From an uncultured bacterium (GTDB lineage Bacteria > Bdellovibrionota_C > UBA2361 > SZUA-149 > CALKYB01), in assembly GCA_938022485.1 (NCBI GenBank), contig CALIEE010000297.1:1-7462 (forward strand): 7,462 bases of DNA. Reading direction: 5' to 3'. The notes under the pieces are model-generated. The model worked only from the letters and a program-made list of their open reading frames with translations, searched no databases and was not told the DNA's origin. Of this stretch, positions 1-6,044 are shown in pieces. Positions within the stretch are counted from its first letter, which is position 1; every line of letters starts with the position of its first letter. The position numbers and the translations under genes are program-made.

Positions 1-345
1 CCAGTATTCATAACCAATTACCCTAAAGAAATTAAAGCTTTCTACATGTTCCTAGATGAGGGCGAAAAGACAGTCTCAGCAATGGATCTACTGGTGCCAA
101 GGCTAGGGGAAATCATTGGTGGTTCTATGAGAGAACACCGAGAAGAAGTACTCCGAGAACAAATTACTAAGGCTCAAATTCCTGAAGGCTCTCTGGATTG
201 GTATTTAGAGCTTAGGAAATACGGCAGTAATCCTCACTCCGGTTTTGGCTTAGGTCTTGAACGCCTAATCATGTACCTCACGGGGCTAAAAAATATCAGA
301 GACGTTATCCCCTGCCCCAGAACACCAGGCAATGCCGACTTCTAG
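1..345 (+). CDS. asnS: Asparaginyl-tRNA synthetase, C-terminal end (5' partial)
   Basis: This is the last 114 codons of a class II aminoacyl-tRNA synthetase that charges tRNA-Asn in the cytoplasm. The frame is open from base 1, so the gene begins left of the window; the first in-frame ATG at base 46 is internal. Family hallmarks are visible in order: YPKEIKAFYM near residue 8, a GEIIGGS stretch near residue 36 typical of AsnS, and class II motif 3 (GFGLGLERL, about residues 81-89) whose arginine contacts ATP. The protein ends with the characteristic NIRDVIP-x-PRTPGNADF tail. IIGGS and the PRTPGNA ending favour AsnS over AspS. One small oddity is cysteine in the VIPCPR tail, where the family usually has an aromatic residue. 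The gene is followed after 25 bases by a strong terminator. Confidence 0.96.
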   Translation, partial: PVFITNYPKEIKAFYMFLDEGEKTVSAMDLLVPRLGEIIGGSMREHREEVLREQITKAQIPEGSLDWYLELRKYGSNPHSGFGLGLERLIMYLTGLKNIRDVIPCPRTPGNADF

Positions 346-370
346 ACCATGTTGGCCTAGCATTGGGTAG

Positions 371-410
371 AATTAAAAAAGGCGCCTAGAAAAGGGCGCC
401 TTTTTTAATT
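371..410. terminator. Bidirectional intrinsic terminator between asnS and the PEP-CTERM gene
   Basis: A perfect 16-bp inverted repeat, AATTAAAAAAGGCGCC at 371-386 and its exact complement at 395-410, is separated by an 8-base loop. The GC-rich core GGCGCC is flanked by A6 on the left and T6 on the right, so the same hairpin gives a U-tract in both directions. It lies between two convergent genes (stops at 345 and 437) and should end both transcripts. Confidence 0.95.
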
Positions 411-436
411 TGTTTTTGTAAGAAGATTTTTTCTGA

Positions 437-1243
437 CTAAACGCCTTGAGGGCTACGCTTACGCCAAGCCAGACCACAAGCACCCAAAGCTAGCAAAGCC
501 AAAGTCCCTGGTTCAGGAACTTCTTCTCCAGGAACCTCTCTGACGACAAAAACTAAATCATTAAAATCGAAGTCACTATTCTCCGGAACAAAGGGAACTC
601 TATTTCCTGTGGCGATCAAGTCTTCGACAAACACAATGATGTCTCCTGCCATAAGGTCAAACGCTAAAGTTGAACCAAACAAGTCTGCATTGTCTAGCTC
701 CAGTCTGCCATCTTCCTCAACGGTAGTGGCTATCAAGTGAGCAGATTGATCAATGTTCTCAGAATCAATTGAGCTGAACACAGTCTCAGGACTTTGAAGA
801 GCCAGGGTAAATTCTTCTCCCGCGGCTAAGTCAAAAGTGGCTGAATCACTAACCGTCGCATCACCCGCATCTAAGACTGAAACGAATTCATCGTTATCAT
901 CCAAAACTCCAATTGCATTTGTGAAGTCAGGGTTTTGCCCGCAGAATCCGCAAACCTCCGAAAGAAGCGTAATCTCTAGGGCAGTACCACCAGCTCCTGC
1001 AAAGGAATCAAGTTGGAAAAAGTCGCCTGTTGTAACTTCACTAAAATTACCAACTAGGTCAAAGCCCGCACCGTCAAAACTTCTCGAATCAATGTCACCA
1101 AAAGCAAAGTTTTCTCTAAGCGAAGGGGCGTCAGCAATACCAACCGCTCCCGCAACAGAGGGAACACAGATCAAAGCAAGCATTAGTGGCAACTTGCGAA
1201 ATTTAGGTGAAACAAAAGAATTGGCTATACTACTTACAAACAT
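437..1243 (-). CDS. Secreted PEP-CTERM sorting-domain protein with DUF4114-like domain
   Basis: This 268-residue protein is predicted to be exported and then processed by an exosortase. A Sec signal peptide occupies about residues 1-33: a basic KFRK, a hydrophobic stretch, and an A-G-A cleavage motif ending at A33. The C-terminus is a textbook PEP-CTERM tripartite signal: VPEP at 242-245, a hydrophobic helix at about 247-260, then RKR at 261-263. The mature part is acidic. Its 203-235 region, with FVEDL followed by DFDFNDLVF, resembles the end of DUF4114, a domain common in surface proteins of this kind. A CGFC pair (C98, C101) could form a disulfide or bind metal. The ATG is preceded by TAGGAG with 11-base spacing. 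No exosortase or PEP-CTERM biogenesis gene is in the window, so processing machinery must lie elsewhere. The specific function is unknown. Confidence 0.92.
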   Translation of the reverse strand: MFVSSIANSFVSPKFRKLPLMLALICVPSVAGAVGIADAPSLRENFAFGDIDSRSFDGAGFDLVGNFSEVTTGDFFQLDSFAGAGGTALEITLLSEVCGFCGQNPDFTNAIGVLDDNDEFVSVLDAGDATVSDSATFDLAAGEEFTLALQSPETVFSSIDSENIDQSAHLIATTVEEDGRLELDNADLFGSTLAFDLMAGDIIVFVEDLIATGNRVPFVPENSDFDFNDLVFVVREVPGEEVPEPGTLALLALGACGLAWRKRSPQGV

Positions 1244-1254
1244 AACTTTTTTAA

Positions 1255-1260
1255 CTCCTA
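1255..1260 (-). promoter_or_regulatory. Ribosome binding site of the PEP-CTERM gene
   Basis: TAGGAG on the - strand lies 11 bases before the ATG at 1243. It forms the right arm of a short inverted repeat, CTCCT-CT-AGGAG (1256-1267), so the Shine-Dalgarno could be partly paired in the mRNA leader. Whether that has any regulatory effect is inference. Confidence 0.7.
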
Positions 1261-1403
1261 GAGGAGGCTACAAAAACAAAGGCTCCCCTCTTATTCGTAC
1301 ACAGACACATTGTTCTTATTCACAGTCCGTTTAACTTGATGCGCTTTAAATCACACCTGTGGAAAAAAGTCTAGATTTAAGCAGAAATTACATGCTCCTT
1401 CGG

Positions 1404-1440
1404 CTTAAACCCATTGCTGAAATTAAGTCAATGGTTTCAG
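1404..1440. repeat. Imperfect inverted repeat in the divergent region
   Basis: AAACCCATTG at 1407-1416 pairs with CAATGGTTT at 1429-1437, giving nine base pairs with one bulged C and a 12-base loop. Two further outer pairs (C1404-G1440 and T1405-A1439) are possible across a mismatch. No T-tract follows on either side, so it is not a standard terminator. It could be an operator or an RNA leader hairpin, or may be chance. Confidence 0.4.
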
Positions 1441-1629
1441 GCTCTTAAGGGCGTCGGTCGTAATTTTCGGTTGTTATATTAGTGACTTATGCCTGTTGCC
1501 CGGCTGTTGGATAGAGCCAAACTATAGAATCTCACTCTTTTTTTGGCTAAATTTTTAACCCTCTGTACCGTCAATAACTCTGATTTGTTGCAAGCCTAAC
1601 TGCAATAGGTAATAAGGGTTCGGCAAGCG

Positions 1630-3126
1630 ATGACAGCCATTTCCACTAAAAATAATTCCGACCAAAATAGATCGAATGAGTCCAAAGCTGAGGAACCACT
1701 CAGTCTAAAGGAAAAAGTTTGTTTTGGAATCGGAGATGTTAGCCATGGTCTAGCGGCCTCGGCAGTTGGAATTTATATTTTACTCTACATGACTGATGTA
1801 GCGGGCTTGTCTCCCGCTTACGCTGGTCTAGCCGTTATGATCGGCCGAGTCTGGGATTCAGTGACCGACCCCTTGATGGGCTGGATCACTGATCGCACCA
1901 AAACTCGTTGGGGAAGCCGAAGACCTTATCTTTTATTCGGCGCTATCCCCTACGGACTTGCTTTCTTTTCCCTTTGGGTAATCCCGGAGTTTGGTGGAGA
2001 AGAAGTTTTAATTTTTGCCTATGCCACCATTGCTCTTCTTGTTTTCAATACCTGCCTAACAGTAGTTTTTGTCCCCTACACTTCTCTCACAGCGACATTG
2101 ACCAGTGACTACAACGAAAGAACATCCCTAACCGGTTTTAGAATGGCTTCTAGCCAAGCGGCTTTTCTGATTGGAGCTGCTGTACCTAGCGTTTTAGTAA
2201 GCTGGGTTCCTTCCGATGCCGGCAAGCAGGCAATAAGTTCGATGCATCGAGATATCTTTGGCTCTTGGGCTGGCACTCCTAGAGAAGCCTATTTCATCAT
2301 GGCCGCCATCTTTAGTTTAATTATGGTTGGCTCGATTTGGGTTTGTTTTTGGGGAACAAGAGAGAGAAATATTGCTGACCCATCAGGAGAATCCAACTCT
2401 GCCGATGACACTCCTTTAGTCTACGCCTCTTCGATTTTAGAAGAACTTAGTGGAAATAAACCGTTTCGTTCGGCCGTCTTGATTCTTCTACTAACCAATT
2501 GTGCAGCTACTTTAATAGCAACCAATCTAGCCTACTACATTCAGTATGTTCTATTTATGGAAGATTCTCGTTCACTAATCTTCCTTACCCTGTTTTCATC
2601 GGCGATTGTGTCCATGCCTGTTTGGGTAAAACTAGCAAAAAAATACGGCAAAACTGAGACTTACTGCTGGGCTATGGCAGTCTATCCGCTGGTACTTGCT
2701 TGTTTACTTTTAATCACTCCAGCCACCAGAAATTGGGTTTACATAGTGGCAGCTCTTTGTGGGATTCTACATGCCGCTGCACTGATGATTCCTTGGGCCA
2801 TAGTTCCCGATGTTGTCGAATACGATCAGCTAAAAACTGGTAAAAGAAGGGAGGGTCTTTTCTATGGAGGAACGACCTTTTCCTATAAAATGGCCACGGC
2901 TCTAGCCGTTTTAATGTCTGGCTTCGCTCTAGACCAACTAGGCTATCAAGCAAATGTCCCTCAATCTGGAGAGGTCCAAATGGGTCTCCGAATGATGGTG
3001 GGAACAGTGGCCGGACTACTACTACTGTGGGGTGGATACATCGCCAGCGGGTATCCACTGACCAGAGACACCCATGCCAAGATTGTTAAAGAATTGGCCG
3101 AAAAAAAGGCAGGGGAACAATCTTAA
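1630..3126 (+). CDS. GPH/MelB-family cation:sugar symporter (MFS superfamily)
   Basis: This 498-residue, multi-spanning inner-membrane transporter belongs to the glycoside-pentoside-hexuronide:cation symporter family, whose members carry sugars with H+, Na+ or Li+. The predicted topology is about 12 helices after a hydrophilic N-terminus of 25 residues. The helix II signature RVWDSVTDPLMG carries D76 and D80, corresponding by motif to the cation-site aspartates D55/D59 of MelB; D36 fits MelB D19. The loop 2-3 motif DRTKTRWGSRRPY follows at 88-100. PYTSLTATLTSDYNERT (149-165), IVPDVVEYDQ (391-400) and RREGLFYG (406-413) are further family marks, and K420 matches the helix XI lysine. A soluble insert near 245-265 separates the two halves. 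The start has AAGGG 11 bases upstream. No glycosidase or sugar kinase is adjacent, so the substrate cannot be named. Confidence 0.93.
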   Translation: MTAISTKNNSDQNRSNESKAEEPLSLKEKVCFGIGDVSHGLAASAVGIYILLYMTDVAGLSPAYAGLAVMIGRVWDSVTDPLMGWITDRTKTRWGSRRPYLLFGAIPYGLAFFSLWVIPEFGGEEVLIFAYATIALLVFNTCLTVVFVPYTSLTATLTSDYNERTSLTGFRMASSQAAFLIGAAVPSVLVSWVPSDAGKQAISSMHRDIFGSWAGTPREAYFIMAAIFSLIMVGSIWVCFWGTRERNIADPSGESNSADDTPLVYASSILEELSGNKPFRSAVLILLLTNCAATLIATNLAYYIQYVLFMEDSRSLIFLTLFSSAIVSMPVWVKLAKKYGKTETYCWAMAVYPLVLACLLLITPATRNWVYIVAALCGILHAAALMIPWAIVPDVVEYDQLKTGKRREGLFYGGTTFSYKMATALAVLMSGFALDQLGYQANVPQSGEVQMGLRMMVGTVAGLLLLWGGYIASGYPLTRDTHAKIVKELAEKKAGEQS

Positions 3127-3135
3127 CCCCTGCCT
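3101..3135 (-). terminator. Intrinsic terminator of the zf-TFIIB-like gene, overlapping the symporter 3' end
   Basis: AGGCAGGGG (3107-3115) and CCCCTGCCT (3127-3135) form a perfect 9-bp stem around an 11-base loop. Read on the - strand, the hairpin runs directly into a run of seven T (complement of 3101-3107). It lies 51 bases beyond the stop of the - strand gene at 3186. On the + strand only ATTCTT follows, so termination of the symporter mRNA would be weaker. The left arm and A-tract are inside the last codons of the symporter, and its TAA (3124-3126) is in the loop. Confidence 0.85.
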
Positions 3136-3185
3136 ATTCTTGAAGCCTGCTTTCACGGCGCCTTTTAACTGCTGCTCAGGAAGAA

Positions 3186-3494
3186 TTATTTGTTGGTTAG
3201 ACCGCCAAAGAAATTGCCCAACCAACCCTCGCCGTTTTCTTTTTCAGCCTCAACCATTGCCGAAACTAATTCTTCTAGTTCACCAGCATCGAGCCAGATA
3301 CCACCACTTTGGGCACATTTATCAATTACTACTCCATGCAGCACTTCTTGAACTAAGGGTTCGCCACTTACAGGGCTCAAACGAGGCTTATCCTCTTCTT
3401 TCTTCTTTTTAAGCCTTTCCAGAGCCTCTCGGTTCTTCCTGTCGAAATAACTTTCTTCTTGGGCTTTGGCTAACTTGTCAACTACATCACTCAT
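3186..3494 (-). CDS. zf-TFIIB-family small protein with depleted zinc ligands
   Basis: A 102-residue soluble protein. An open frame extends upstream to an ATG at 3569, but I chose the ATG at 3494 because AGGAG lies 8 bases before it and the residues it adds (1-25 of the longer form) resemble nothing. Residues 3-36 are a charged, probably helical segment rich in K and E (KLAKAQEESYFDRKNREALE). Residues 38-76 match the zf-TFIIB zinc-ribbon pattern, ending in the family's GGIWLDAGELEEL. The family normally has CPxCG and CPxCGG ligand pairs. Here the corresponding positions are S40, S43, C60 and S63, so one cysteine remains and classical zinc binding is unlikely. A glycine-rich tail (WLGNFFGGL) follows. 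The molecular role of such proteins is not established. It is convergent with the symporter gene and divergent from the exporter genes. Confidence 0.85.
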   Translation of the reverse strand: MSDVVDKLAKAQEESYFDRKNREALERLKKKKEEDKPRLSPVSGEPLVQEVLHGVVIDKCAQSGGIWLDAGELEELVSAMVEAEKENGEGWLGNFFGGLTNK

Positions 3495-3502
3495 AGAAAA
3501 AT

Positions 3503-3507
3503 CTCCT
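3503..3507 (-). promoter_or_regulatory. Ribosome binding site that fixes the zf-TFIIB-like gene start
   Basis: AGGAG on the - strand lies 8 bases before the ATG at 3494. The upstream in-frame ATG at 3569 has no comparable site, so the 102-residue product is preferred over the 127-residue one. Confidence 0.8.
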
Positions 3508-3673
3508 GTCCTGAGAACGGTCTTGCATTCCGCATGAAAAATAGCTCGCCTCTTCAGTTCTGGCAACACGAAGGAAACCAGACAGTTATAAATCTAAAAC
3601 ATAGTAGATTGCCTATTCTTTTACTTTGTTATTTTATTGGCTCTCGGTATTAACTTAGACCACGGATTTCAAT

Positions 3674-4582
3674 ATGGCTCAGCAGACGCAAGCCAAAACC
3701 ATAGCCAGTACTGTAGACCTAGCTCACACCCAGAAAGAAAGGGTCTTTCGGTCTGCGGATTATAGCGAAAGCAACCTGCTCAACCCAGTTTCTTTGGTTA
3801 AGTTAATCGGGAATTTTTTCAAAGATATATACAGTTACCGAGAATACCTTAAGCAATCAGTAGCCAGAGACCTTAGAAAAACTTACAAGCGAAGCTACCT
3901 TGGCTATGTTTGGAGCATGCTCAACCCACTGCTAATGATGACTATTCTAGCCGTAGTTTTCTCAAGCATCATGAGACAAAACATTGAAGATTACGCTGTG
4001 TTCTTATTTGCTGGAATGATCCCTTACGCTTATTTCAGCTCTACTAATAATGGTAGTTTAGGAACCATCCGATCTAATGCTCGGATTATGGATCAAGTGC
4101 CTGTACCTAAATACATTTTTCCCCTTTCAATAGCATTCTCTAATCTTGTCACATTCGCCATTTCCTTGGTTCCACTTTTTCTTGTGACCTTGGTAATGGG
4201 AAGAGATATTCCACTGACTTCCCTAGCATTGCCTTTAATAGTGCTTCCTCTTTTTTTTGCAACAGTGGGAACATCTTTGTTACTAGCCAGTGCCAACGTC
4301 TTTTTTGAAGATACCGCACACCTGACGGAAGTAGTGTTAAGAGCTCTTTACTTTCTTACTCCTATTCTTTATCGGCGAGACCAGTTGCCAGAATGGCTAA
4401 TGGATTATGTTATTTTCAACCCGATGTTCTGTTTAGTTGAGTTCATGAGAGATCTGGTTTACTACGGTAAATTCCCGGATTTTTCGACCTATTGCCTTCA
4501 TTTTGCAGGCTGTTTCTTAATTATGGTAATTGGCCTTTGCCTATTCAAAAAAACAGAAAGTAAGTTTATTTATTATCTCTAG
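3674..4582 (+). CDS. ABC-2 type polysaccharide exporter permease (Wzm/KpsM/TagG-like)
   Basis: This 302-residue integral membrane subunit belongs to an ABC transporter that exports lipid-linked O-antigen, capsule or similar glycan chains to the periplasm. After a polar N-terminus of about 45 residues comes the family's amphipathic interface helix and first membrane segment, RDLRKTYKRSYLGYVW then SMLNPLL (65-86). About six membrane helices follow. The segment NVFFEDTAHLTEVVLRAL then YFLTPILY (208-233), FNPM at 248-251 and the short C-terminal KTESKFIYYL are typical of ABC2_membrane (PF01061) polysaccharide exporters. Its stop is 8 bases before the ATPase start, so the two are one transcriptional unit. 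The ribosome site is poor. A weak promoter candidate, TTGCCT-17-TTTTAT, lies at 3609-3637. No glycosyltransferase genes adjoin, so the exported glycan is unknown. Confidence 0.93.
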   Translation: MAQQTQAKTIASTVDLAHTQKERVFRSADYSESNLLNPVSLVKLIGNFFKDIYSYREYLKQSVARDLRKTYKRSYLGYVWSMLNPLLMMTILAVVFSSIMRQNIEDYAVFLFAGMIPYAYFSSTNNGSLGTIRSNARIMDQVPVPKYIFPLSIAFSNLVTFAISLVPLFLVTLVMGRDIPLTSLALPLIVLPLFFATVGTSLLLASANVFFEDTAHLTEVVLRALYFLTPILYRRDQLPEWLMDYVIFNPMFCLVEFMRDLVYYGKFPDFSTYCLHFAGCFLIMVIGLCLFKKTESKFIYYL

Positions 4583-4584
4583 GA
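4581..4584 (+). promoter_or_regulatory. Ribosome binding site for the TTG-started ATPase gene
   Basis: AGGA immediately follows the TAG-ending permease gene and sits 6 bases before TTG at 4591. No in-frame ATG occurs until codon 181, well inside the ATPase domain, so TTG is the best start. Confidence 0.7.
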
Positions 4585-4590
4585 ACTATC

Positions 4591-5424
4591 TTGAGTCAGA
4601 CAGTTGTTCAAAAAAGCGAAAAGCTAAACCAGGAACAGGCAGGCGGTTTAGCCACAACACCTGACAGTGACCAAGTTGCTGTTGTGGCCAAGAATATTTC
4701 TGTTCAATTTCGCTCATACAAAGAGCGGCCTCATACCCTAAAAGAATCGCTAATTAGGGGTTTAAAAACTGGTTCTTTAAAACACTACGAGAACTTTAGC
4801 GCTCTCACCGATGTAAACCTAGAAATTCCTAGAGGTCAGGTATTTGGCATCATTGGAAGTAACGGTGCGGGAAAAAGCACTTTACTTAGGGTTCTTTCCG
4901 GGGTTCTTCCCCCGACCTCTGGAGAGGTTAAAGTTAGAGGAACCTTGGACTCTCTTATTCAACTAGGCGCAGGATTCGATGCTGAGCTTAACGCTATTGA
5001 GAACATTTACCTCAACGGTTCATTACATGGAAAATCCAGAGAAGAGATTGAGGAACGTATTCCCGGAATAATTGAATACGCCGAGCTAAAGGACTTTGCC
5101 ACCACGCCAATTAAATACTACTCCTCGGGTATGTATGCTCGCTTAGGCTTTAGCGTGGCCATTGATCGAGATCCGGATATTCTAATAGTTGACGAAATTC
5201 TCGCAGTTGGAGACGAACGTTTTCAACACAAGTCCAAGGCCGTCTTTCAAGAATTTATTGAAAGAAAGAAGACAATCATCATGGTAAGCCATGGCCTGAG
5301 TATGCTTGAGAATACTGCTGACCAAATTGCCCTCCTTTCTCGAGGCAAAGTAGCGTTTTTGGGCGATCCAAAAGAAGCTATAGAGGCTTATCGCAAAGAC
5401 GAATATCAGACGGCACTGGTCTAG
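4591..5424 (+). CDS. ABC polysaccharide exporter ATP-binding protein (Wzt/KpsT/TagH-like)
   Basis: This 277-residue cytoplasmic ATPase subunit pairs with the upstream permease. After a polar extension of about 28 residues the nucleotide-binding domain carries Walker A GSNGAGKST (89-97), the Q-loop Q124 in LIQLGAGFD, the signature SSGM (178-181), Walker B DILIVDE (196-202) followed by the polysaccharide-exporter LAVGD D-loop (204-208), and the switch histidine H234. LGAGFDAELNAIENIYLNG and YYSSGMYARLGFSVA are hallmarks of the Wzt/TagH subfamily. The protein ends about 40 residues after the H-loop, so it lacks the C-terminal carbohydrate-binding domain found on Wzt proteins that recognise capped O-antigen. 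By family rules this suggests chain export not tied to terminal modification. Translation starts at TTG 8 bases after the permease stop, consistent with coupled expression. Confidence 0.93.
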   Translation: MSQTVVQKSEKLNQEQAGGLATTPDSDQVAVVAKNISVQFRSYKERPHTLKESLIRGLKTGSLKHYENFSALTDVNLEIPRGQVFGIIGSNGAGKSTLLRVLSGVLPPTSGEVKVRGTLDSLIQLGAGFDAELNAIENIYLNGSLHGKSREEIEERIPGIIEYAELKDFATTPIKYYSSGMYARLGFSVAIDRDPDILIVDEILAVGDERFQHKSKAVFQEFIERKKTIIMVSHGLSMLENTADQIALLSRGKVAFLGDPKEAIEAYRKDEYQTALV

Positions 5425-5513
5425 GTCACCTAATTCTCTGGCTTTTATTCCCGGCCTAATTTGTTTTTTTTTGGTACTGCTAGTGTTAACCTCGAACTTG
5501 TTTTTCAATTTCC

Positions 5514-5519
5514 AAGGAG
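5514..5519 (+). promoter_or_regulatory. Ribosome binding site that fixes the lipoprotein start
   Basis: AAGGAG lies 7 bases before GTG at 5527. The frame stays open back to a TTG at 5461, but that start has no ribosome site and would place 22 non-signal residues before the lipoprotein signal. Confidence 0.85.
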
Positions 5520-5526
5520 ACCCCCT

Positions 5527-6009
5527 GTGAAAAGACCAGTGAAAAAACTCTTCCCTGCCCTACTCTCAATCCTATTACTTGTACTTTGCACCGGGTGTAG
5601 CGTAAGTAAATCTCCTGAAGCCAAAGCCGGGGTGCGCTTTACCGTACTAACAGTGGTGGATAATTACCTGCGAGCTATAGCTTCTGGAAATGGCAGGGCC
5701 ACTGAGCAAATGATTATCTGGAGCCATTATTCAGAGAATTCTAAATCCGGCGAAACAAGAACTAGTCTAATTGAAGGTATTGATACTCTAAAAGGTCGAT
5801 GGCTTACGAAAACTGAAAATCCACTACTCGGGCTTGATGTAGTGAGCTTCAATATTGACGAAAATGAGGCTGAGATTACGTTAGTTAAACCCCCTTCTCA
5901 GAGAAAAACAGATCGACAGATTAGCATTGATCTTGTCTGGGCTGGCAACTCTTGGTTAGTTTCTAAAGACAATATATTTGGAAAAGCTGGCTATTTGGCT
6001 GATTTCTAA
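5527..6009 (+). CDS. Small predicted lipoprotein of unknown function
   Basis: This 160-residue protein starts with GTG behind a strong AAGGAG. The N-terminus is a lipoprotein signal peptide: basic KRPVKK, a hydrophobic stretch FPALLSILLLVL, then LCTGC with C24 as the lipidated cysteine. The -3 position is cysteine, which is less usual than leucine, but T-G-C at -2 to +1 fits signal peptidase II. Serine at +2 predicts outer-membrane sorting if the organism follows the Lol rule. The remaining 136 residues begin with VRFTVLTVVDNYLRAIASGN and contain several predicted beta strands near the end (AEITLV, ISIDLVWAGNSWLVS). This recalls an NTF2-like or SnoaL-like fold, which is only a guess. It lies 102 bases after the exporter ATPase with no clear terminator between, so co-transcription is possible. 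Its stop is 35 bases from the convergent RPA gene. Confidence 0.85.
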   Translation: MKRPVKKLFPALLSILLLVLCTGCSVSKSPEAKAGVRFTVLTVVDNYLRAIASGNGRATEQMIIWSHYSENSKSGETRTSLIEGIDTLKGRWLTKTENPLLGLDVVSFNIDENEAEITLVKPPSQRKTDRQISIDLVWAGNSWLVSKDNIFGKAGYLADF

Positions 6010-6044
6010 AGGCCTAGCTTCAAGCCAGCAACTCTGCCAAAGGC

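Larger units (their letters stand above)
1244..1629. other. Divergent intergenic region, 386 bases, no gene seen
   Basis: This stretch separates the PEP-CTERM gene (-) from the symporter gene (+) and must hold both promoters. I see no convincing sigma-70 pair. The best + strand candidate, TTGCAA-16-TAATAA ending near 1616, would place transcription start almost at the ATG. No sigma-54 element (GG-N10-GC) is apparent on either strand, although sigma-54 is a known regulator of PEP-CTERM genes in some bacteria. The only notable structure is an imperfect inverted repeat at 1404-1440. Short ATG frames here, for example 18 codons from 1392, lack a ribosome binding site. Confidence 0.7.

Noticed and set aside
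837..1334. A 165-codon open frame on the + strand
   Set aside because: It is antisense to the well-supported PEP-CTERM gene, has no recognisable domain and no ribosome site; it is a frame shadow.
1357..1365. DnaA-box-like TTTTCCACA on the - strand
   Set aside because: One isolated imperfect match far from the RPA gene, with no cluster or AT-rich element, is expected by chance.
3495..3569. Longer start for the zf-TFIIB-like gene
   Set aside because: The 25 added residues look like nothing in the family, and the ATG at 3494 has a well-spaced AGGAG.
5461..5526. Upstream TTG start for the lipoprotein
   Set aside because: It lacks a ribosome site and would bury the lipoprotein signal peptide; GTG at 5527 has AAGGAG at 7 bases.
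5425..5526. Possible terminator after the exporter ATPase, suggested by a T-rich run near 5463-5472
   Set aside because: Only a 3-bp GGC/GCC pairing precedes the T-run, and TAGGT-C-ACCTA near 5422 has too short a loop; no credible hairpin.
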